Below, in pieces: positions 54,579 through 61,199 of a stretch of 61,199 bases of DNA. The stretch is taken from the NCBI GenBank assembly GCA_027575765.1, contig JANBPT010000177.1, positions 1 through 61,199 on the forward strand, written 5' to 3'. Positions within the stretch are counted from its first letter, which is position 1. Every line of letters begins with the position of its first letter. The notes below the pieces were generated by a model. The model searched no databases. It was not told where the DNA came from and was given only the letters and a program-made list of their open reading frames with translations. This DNA is from Tieghemiomyces parasiticus. Lineage: Eukaryota; Kickxellomycota; Dimargaritomycetes; Dimargaritales; Dimargaritaceae. A program made the position numbers and the translations under genes.

Positions 54579-56171
54579 TCACATTTCTACGGGATCGTAA
54601 AGTAGTGTCAGTGGCCTGATGAGGGCCTGGCCCACTGGAGTCAAATCACTCGAATCGACGGGACGTTCCAGCGCTACCTCCTGGAATACCTCAGAAAACC
54701 CGGTCTGTCTAAACCCTAATTTCTTGGTGAAGAGTCCAATGCTGGCCTCGTTCTTGGCTGATATCTTGGCAGTGTAGCGCTGTACGTTAAGCTTGGCAAC
54801 ACCTGTTTACAGGGGATTCAATTTTGCGAGCGGGCATGGTCGAAGGTTGGCGGTTAGTCTGGACGTACCGAGAGGGCAGAAGGGGCATGGTGGTACTTGT
54901 CGCAGCTATGGTCTATTGATTACGGCGGGGCCGCTTATGGCAGGCCGGCTTACCGTAGTTCATAAGTAACTGAGTGGCCTCCGTGCCATGGCCTTTCCCG
55001 CGGAACGCTGGTTCTACACCATTGGCATATTGATGAGAAGGGATGAACAGTTAGTTAGGTTGTGGGTACAGCCCTGGTGGCTCTAGACGCTCCAGCGTCC
55101 ATTATTGGTCAGGTCGACCCGTGCACCACTACGCGGCCTAGATCGATGCAGGGTTCACTCACCAGCTATCATGATCTCGATTTCACAGGCCCGGGGGTCG
55201 TCCAAGTCGTTGAAGAAGAGATTGGCGTCCCCGATCATTGCTGTGGTCGTGAACAGAGCAATAGTATCAAAACGGAAGTAATTAATAGGATGGGTGAGGT
55301 GGGTCAGCGCGATACAAAACCCATAGGATAGAGGGAGGGTTGGGTGACAGGTTCGTTTCGAACCGTGCGCTGGCGTACTGAGACTATGCGCACCAGCCGA
55401 AAACTTACCGGTTAGATCGTGAGCATTGGCGTGCAAATCAGCGTCCTTATGGCGGACCAGGACGATAAAGGTACATTCTGGAGTACGGGTGACAAGCGAA
55501 GGGCAAGTGGGACGTGCGGGCCAGGTCGGTGAGTGAAGTGACGGATGGGGTGGTCCCGTCGGGAAAATAGCACGGCAGGGTGGATCAAAAGCTGCGGTTA
55601 GTTGGATGATGCATGGCATTGCGAACCCCCACCCATCGTCAGCAGCTCGGCCCCGTCAGCCATGGCTTACTTACTATCGTCGTCTTCGCACCATTTGAGC
55701 TGCATTGCGTACTCTTCTTCCAACGTGAGGGGCTCGGAGGCAGTCATCTCTGGACCGAACGGAGGTTAAAGTAATATAGGCTCCCCAGGCCATCGGGCGG
55801 TTAGCCCAGTTATACAGAATGTGTACAGGTAGCTCTCCGCATTGTGACAGCCTGGGTGTATTGGCGCGGGGCGCCATCTGTACTACTCTTACCAAGTAGA
55901 AACGGGTCCTTCATCCATTCGTGGTAGGCCGGTACGTGCTCAGCGCGGTAAGGTACAAGCAGGACCTTATCGCCTACCTTTTAGCGTAGCAATATGCAGG
56001 TATTTGACAAAGGGGTGGGTGGGCAATGGGTGTTGAATTAGCAACGGGAGTGCCGGTTTACATGGGTGAAGCTCGCTCTGTGGTCTAGAGGAAAAGTGAG
56101 GCCCCAACTAAATATCTCCCCAGAAGGCCTGCCAGGTAACTTACCAACACGGTATTGCTGTTGGTCCGCAT
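54579..56171 (-). CDS. N-acetyltransferase 9-like protein (GNAT family)
   Basis: Seven exons: 56171-56145, 55977-55893, 55749-55675, 55477-55409, 55240-55163, 55013-54954 and 54802-54579, giving 205 residues (human NAT9 207). All joins are GT/AG and in frame. NAT9 proteins are GNAT acetyltransferases; in animals NAT9 is linked to microtubule stability. The product has DKVLLVPYRAEHVPAYHEWM at the start, ASEPLTLEEEYAMQ, KCTFIVL, IGDANLFFNDLDD, EIEIMIAEP, and the acetyl-CoA loop RGKGHGTEA at about 116-124. The end carries FQEVALER followed by about 30 extra residues. The first coding exon is 27 nt. It is divergent from the RED-like gene with 412 bp between start codons. The order of conserved blocks matches NAT9 throughout, so family identity is secure; the substrate is unknown. 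Confidence 0.93.
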
Positions 56172-56583
56172 GGTGCCTGCAGTTCGAGAGATTGGTTATG
56201 GCTGAATAGGAATGTTCGAAGTAAACTGAAGAAACGAATTGCGATCAGTTGACGATGCTCAAGGTCAGTAGTCTAGTTAAGTAACTTATAGTTAACATAC
56301 TGAAATTGGGACATCTAGTCCATGGCAATTGAGTGCACCAGGAACTCGAAACCTGCCGTAAGGCTAGTTCACACCCTGAATCACAGGCCATTGCATGATG
56401 CCTCAGCCTTCTTGGATTGAATTCAATTCGTCCCCGTCTATATTCAAGTTGTAGTTGTTCGACCCGCCGAGTGCTCTCATTGTAACGTCGAGAAGATCGC
56501 ATTACCGTTGGTTCATATTCGTGACTTGGCCCTTATTTGCAACGTGTACATCTCACGTTCACAGTGTCGAACGCACAAACATA
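56172..56583. promoter_or_regulatory. Bidirectional promoter region, NAT9-like / RED-like
   Basis: 412 bp between two divergent ATGs, similar in size to the NIF3-like/methyltransferase gap. Moderately AT-rich. No TATA box or known site stands out. Confidence 0.55.
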
Positions 56584-57904
56584 ATGTCGGACCGACAGGG
56601 CGGGTAAGTGTATGGGGTATATATTATCTGTGACCCTTCCGCTTAGGTTGACCACGGCCTCACCAGCCCATGCCAACGGTTTCAATTACACGGGGACTAA
56701 CCACACCTATATCACGCAATTGTAAACCCTCACGGTCACCGTCCCGCTCTGTCCAATTATTAGACTTAACCAGGAGGATTTCCGCAAGCTGCTGGCCACG
56801 CCGCGGCCTCAGGCGGACCCGAGTCAGCAACCCGGGTCGTTCGCCCACGCCCGGCGTACCGCTCCCGGGGCCGCAGGACAATCATCCAAACCGAGCAAGT
56901 CCAAGGGTAAGCGGCCCGCCTCGAAACCGGATACAACGGCCGAGCCCCAGCCCAAGTACCGCGACCGGGCGGCCGAAAGGCGGCGGCAGGGATACCAGTC
57001 CGTCCCTGGCAATTCCGAGACCGCGTCCGCAATTAATGCCCAGCCCTTCGATTTTAATACAGCCGGCGCGGACGGCGCCGAGCAGCGGGACATTTCCTAT
57101 GAACAATCGAAATACCTTGGCGGCGACCTGGAACGTACCCATCTTGTTAAGGGTCTAGACTACTTGTTCCTCGAAAAGATTCGGCGCGAAGATGCCGCAG
57201 CCGCCAGTGGGGAGGCCCCGGATGGGGATATTGATGAAGCCCTCGAACGGCTTCACCACGAAAAGGCGGCCACATCGACCGCCACGGTCACTGACCGCGC
57301 GGCCGAGCTGGCGGCCCTACCACTCCCGCACTTCCTGACTCCTCGTGGGTCAGCCATTTACAACGCCAGCGTCCTGTGGCCCGTACGGTACCGCAGCGAG
57401 CTGCCTCGGGAGAATCCACAGTTCCAGCCCGGTCGCATGTACTTCACCTTCGAGCTTGCCGATAGCCAGGGTAATTACCGCGACCCGCTAGCTGTGCCCA
57501 CCCCGGTCCTGCGCAGCAAGGTCGAGTTGGTCCGGATGGAAGCCCGGAAACAGATGAATGAGTCCGGGTCAGCCGCTGGAGGCACTGAGGCCGACGGGGC
57601 CGCCAGTCTCGTCATGGAGAAAGTGATGCAGGTATTCGCCCGACACGCTCGCCACCCGGCTAGGGTTACACCCAAGGCCTCCCCAGGCTTGCCAATAAGT
57701 TCTACGACATTTACCTCAACCCATCTGACGAGCCATCTGCCCGAAGACCTCATCAAGATTGCCGAGAAGGCTACCGAAGTTACCACACACAGCGGTTTGG
57801 ACCCCTCCGATAGCTCAAGTGATAGCGAAATCGGCGGCAGTGATGATGACATATTTGCTGGAGTCGGCGATAATTATAACGTGTTAGAGTCGGAATCTGT
57901 TTAA
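56584..57904 (+). CDS. RED/IK-like spliceosomal protein, N-terminal type
   Basis: Two exons: 56584-56603 (20 nt) and 56764-57904, giving 386 residues. The join gives GGLNQEDFRKLL, matching the family's opening (NEDFRKLL); acceptors nearer the ATG give stops or the wrong phase. RED (IK cytokine) joins the spliceosome at the B-complex stage. The RED N-terminal domain is recognisable: KYRDRAAERR at 71-80, SKYLGGDLERTHLVKGLDY at 122-140, FLEKIRRE, then PGRMYFTFELAD and VPTPVLRSK. Near the C-terminus an acidic SDSSSDSE patch precedes DDDIFAGVGDNY, equivalent to the NIFEDIGDY motif of animal RED. The protein stops soon after: the Arg/Glu repeat and the C-terminal domain of animal RED (557 residues) are absent. 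It is divergent from NAT9. Confidence 0.9.
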
Positions 57905-58650
57905 TTGTATAGGCTGAAGAGAGTAGGGGAAAGATAGAATAAAGAAGTTGGGATGAATACCGGAATACTTAGGGCCTCAACTCAGGAAGGACATAAGGGA
58001 ATAATCCTGACAGTGAGAGAAGAGAGCAAGCATGGAGCGATGTCCACCTTTGGGGTACTCCGCCTCTATTGCCCCAATGACAAACTTTCAATATAGGATT
58101 CGTCGGCAGTGCAGACCACCTTTCTCTCCTTCTTTTCTTTCTTCACATTGAGGTCTGCCACCCTCATCACTTACCCTATTGCAACCGGGAAGAGGCGGCC
58201 GCTTCCGCGGAAGCAGGATCGCCACCTTCCACGTTGATCAGGAAGGCAGTGATACATATGGAAAACACATAGGTGATCCCTAAATCTCGAACCCATCCCC
58301 GTGAGCAACCTAATCCACCTCCCGAGCAATGAACGGTCCCGAGGTTGACCAACAACACGCACTTAAACTCCGGCGACCCTTGCCCCAAGGAGTCAAGGTC
58401 GTGCTTGAAATAAATAGGCAAATTCAAGCTTAGTACTCCAATTACTCCCCCGTTACACTATGTCTGCACTCCCCCTTGCCGTGCGCACGTATTCTTTTTG
58501 CCTTTGCTCCTTTTGGCTTGTTTTCTCTTTCTGGCCATATCTGGCAGACCAGTTCTACTGGCCCCCTTCCTGTTGAAATTCTGACTATGACATTATTATC
58601 CTATTATTAGTACAAACGGGAAACCTAATTATATCATCATTATGTAAACT
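57905..58650. other. RED-like 3' flank and transition to repeat DNA
   Basis: CpG is still normal up to about 58.5 kb. A minus-strand open frame at 58,176-58,427 has a hydrophobic segment but no ATG and no family match, so it is not called. No further RED-like exon was found here. Confidence 0.5.
57938..57943 (+). terminator. Poly(A) signal AATAAA for the RED-like gene
   Basis: Canonical AATAAA 34 bp after the stop codon, in the sense direction. Assigned by position. Confidence 0.6.
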
Positions 58651-61199
58651 GTGGTAAGCAAGACCCCAAGGGGTGGTTTATTGCAAAAGTACGCAAGATA
58701 AAGAAAGTATAGGATAAGGTATATTAGTAGTTAGGTTGATGGGTTTATATATACCCTAGAAGTGTGTGGGGATTGGGTGTTTTGTTGGAGTCTTGATAGT
58801 TAGTCATGAAGGCTCTGGGTGCATTACCCTGGCCAATTGTAGGTGTTGGTACAGTGGTGTTGGTTCTGGTGTGGTGTTGTGGTAACTTGCAGGGCTTTGT
58901 GGGGTGCCAGCATTAGGATACTGACGCAATACTGCATACTTCTTCAAAATCCAGCACAATCAAGTAGAGCTGTGTCAAACACTACTGAATATTGTACCTC
59001 CCAATTTGTCATATGGGCAAACATGGCTGAGAATAATTGCTGGTCTCCTGAGTGATACAACAATTCCTTTAGGGTCAATACAGAGTGGTACTTCATGGTA
59101 TCAAATCAATGGATTATGGTAAGTGGCGGCACAAGATGAAGAGAGCAAGAAAGAGTGGATGAGGTGGAAGAATAGGAAGAGAGTAAGAAATAGAGGATGA
59201 GGTCAAAGAAGAGGAAAGGAGGGTGGTTAAGAAAGAGATAGGAAGACAGGGGGAGGTGCGGCATAGATAAATGGGGTTTGGCACCAACTGGACTTGAGGT
59301 GGCCAGGGAGTGGTTTGTTGGAGAGGTGGAGGGCCATGCAGTGGTGAGGAGCGTTATAAACTGTCAAGCAGCATGAGATTTCAGGCAACTAAATGGTGAA
59401 GGAACCTGGGGGAGGCTAGGGTCCTGGTGGATATAGTCACTGGATGGCTGCTATGTCATACCTTTGAATGGTTGGCATGCAACCTCTGGTGGTTGCATGG
59501 AAGTACATGAAGCCTAGTTAGCTAATGGGTTAGAAGTTACTGTGGTTCAAGGTATCTGCTGTGTAAGTGCTGTGTGGAAGTGAGGTGGTTAGTTGTAGAT
59601 GAGGGGTGGTTAATGTTGTGAGCCTCCCAATGCATGTGCCTTGTCATAGGAAAAAACTCACCTGGACAAACAATAAGAGCTACCTGGCAAAAAACTTAAC
59701 AAATAAGTGAATAATATTTTAACAAAAGTCAAACTAATAAATAGATTTAATACTGATTATATAGGGATAAGGTGCACAATATTGAGTGGTTCTTAGGCAG
59801 ATCTTTCATTGTCTGATGACATTAATTGTAATAATTGGACGGATAGTCAAGTAATGGGTGTCTTAGTCAAGGCAATATGGGGGCTGAACACTAGACAAAA
59901 TAAGTGAGCCATGAATCCACTGAATTGGCAAAGGGGGGAAACTAAATGAAGGCAGGCCCCAAAAGGAAGGAGGTGGAGGTGCTGGTCAAAAGTGAGTGAT
60001 ATGCAACAGATCAGGCAAGTTGGCAGCACAGAGTTAAAATAAGAGTAATTCATCATGGCATGGCCATAACTATTTATTCGAACACATGTTATGGTGCCAT
60101 CCATTTACTACCTAGCTTTTTATGCTTTATACATGTTGACTCCCCCTGGCAAAAAACATTTGGTATTGCTGGTGTGGTGATTGGGAACCACCACATTAGA
60201 TTTTCCCAGGGTAAAGTCCAAGTCTACTATTTCAGAACCATAAATTCTATGATAGTAGTATAGCCTTTTGGTTATGGTATTAGACTTGGGCCTAATATCA
60301 GCACAGCTGGTCAGGTGTAGGTTGAGAAATGCTGTGTTTGTGTCTGGTGGATACCTATGCTAGTAGCTTTTCCAAGCTATTGTTCTCCCAGTGGTACTTG
60401 CAGGTGAGGTTTTCTGCATTACTGTTTTCTACTGCTTATGTTCATTACCTTTCTGGCGCTCAGGGTGGGTTAATCATTGCATAAATTTACAAATACACAG
60501 GGCCATGGGAAATAGTAATTATCAAAACAATTGTGATATCTCTGCCAATCTATTTATTTTTATATTTCCTGTACATATTATTTTTCCCTGGCATTGTCAA
60601 CCCTCCTGGAACCATTGCACAGGACACCTCTGCATCTAGCAATAGCCACTATAACAAATGCCAGCCTTTATTAAATATAAATAACCCTTAAATTTTTAAT
60701 CAATAAACACCAATTAAGCCCCAGATATCCTTACTATAATTGATCAACTAGGCTATTCTTCATTATACAATTGATTTTCTGGCATATACTATTTTCTTAA
60801 GATTTACACTTTGTACTTTCAATTTTTGGCACTATGGCCAATATTTGTGATTCTCATTTCTGCCTCAATTGCCCAAGCTGTGCCCACCTTGGATATACCA
60901 TGGTACCCCCTGCCTCATGCATGCCAGTGGACCTCCTGGTGCCATTAGGGGCTCATGCAGTGGTGGACATTGATATGTTCCCCCAGCATGGACAATGTGC
61001 CAGCAAATTGGAGTCAATGTTGCCATCCTATTGCAGGATAGCTGCCAAAGGGGATTCCAAGGAGCATGGGTGTTGCACTGCCTCACACCTGCTAGCCTTT
61101 GCACCAGATATGACGCACATCCACCAATCTTGTTTGAGATTGGCAACCTTTGAGGTGTTGCTGATTGTGTTGTTCTTAATTCTGAGTACAAAATCAGTG
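58651..61199. repeat. CpG-depleted, decayed repeat region
   Basis: No gene is recognised. By eye only about eight to ten CpG occur in 2.5 kb, while TG and CA are abundant, matching the left edge of the window (71-5340). It includes repeat B copy 3. Reading frames are short and without family motifs, so any transposon coding sequence is beyond recognition. Confidence 0.65.
60172..60306 (+). repeat. Dispersed repeat B, copy 3
   Basis: About 135 bp, some 90 per cent identical to 5051-5185 and inverted relative to 2331-2462. It starts GTGTGGTGATTGGG and ends CTAATATCAGCACAG. Its flanks are unrelated to those of the other copies over the bases compared. Confidence 0.85.

Noticed and set aside
58176..58427. 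83-codon minus-strand frame with a hydrophobic segment
   Set aside because: It begins with TTG, has no in-frame ATG, no recognisable family and no convincing splice sites to supply a start.

Overview
The window looks like nuclear DNA of an early-diverging, filamentous-type fungus. The evidence is spliceosomal introns of about 60-320 bp with GTAAGT-like donors, eukaryotic tRNA genes (one with an intron), a fungal-type CSL transcription factor, a SREBP cleavage-activating protein (SCAP), a sterol C4-methyl oxidase, and two large seven-helix receptors of a type not usual in ascomycete yeasts. CSL factors are absent from most Ascomycota. CSL, SCAP and cAMP-receptor-like GPCRs together would fit a zygomycete-grade lineage such as Zoopagomycota/Kickxellomycotina, but this placement is inference.

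Layout. 1-7.4 kb is a tRNA and repeat compartment. It holds tRNA-Val(AAC, cut by the window edge), tRNA-Gln(CTG), tRNA-Val(CAC) and tRNA-Tyr(GTA, 12-nt intron), between decayed, strongly CpG-depleted repeats (families A and B) and three LTR-like core promoters. 7.9-11.4 kb is an intronless CSL transcription factor gene on the minus strand, followed by about 12 kb without a recognisable gene; the first 2.2 kb of this is purine-rich on the plus strand, i.e. pyrimidine-rich in the CSL sense direction. 23.4-25.6 kb is a MATE transporter (2 exons, minus) and 27.4-29.7 kb a seven-exon RCC1-repeat protein (plus). 29.7-34.1 kb is non-coding and largely pyrimidine-rich. 34.1-40.9 kb holds two convergent paralogous GPCR genes. 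41.8-57.9 kb is gene-dense: ERG25-like sterol oxidase, TRAPPC2L-like TRAPP subunit, NIF3-like protein, METTL21-type methyltransferase, a giant intronless SCAP, NAT9-like acetyltransferase and a short RED/IK splicing protein. From about 58.65 kb to the end the DNA is again CpG-depleted repeat, including a third copy of repeat B.

Gene relationships. ERG25 and SCAP lie 5.4 kb apart: SCAP escorts the sterol-regulated factor SREBP, and sterol oxidases are classic SREBP targets, but the neighbour genes between them are unrelated housekeeping genes. NIF3/methyltransferase and NAT9/RED are divergent pairs with 391 and 412 bp between start codons. The other housekeeping genes are packed tail to tail, with as little as 33 bp between stop codons. 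Signalling genes (CSL, both GPCRs), SCAP and ERG25 are intronless, while most small housekeeping genes carry 3-6 introns. Exon joins below were built by hand from GT/AG sites, reading frame and family similarity; no alignment software was used.
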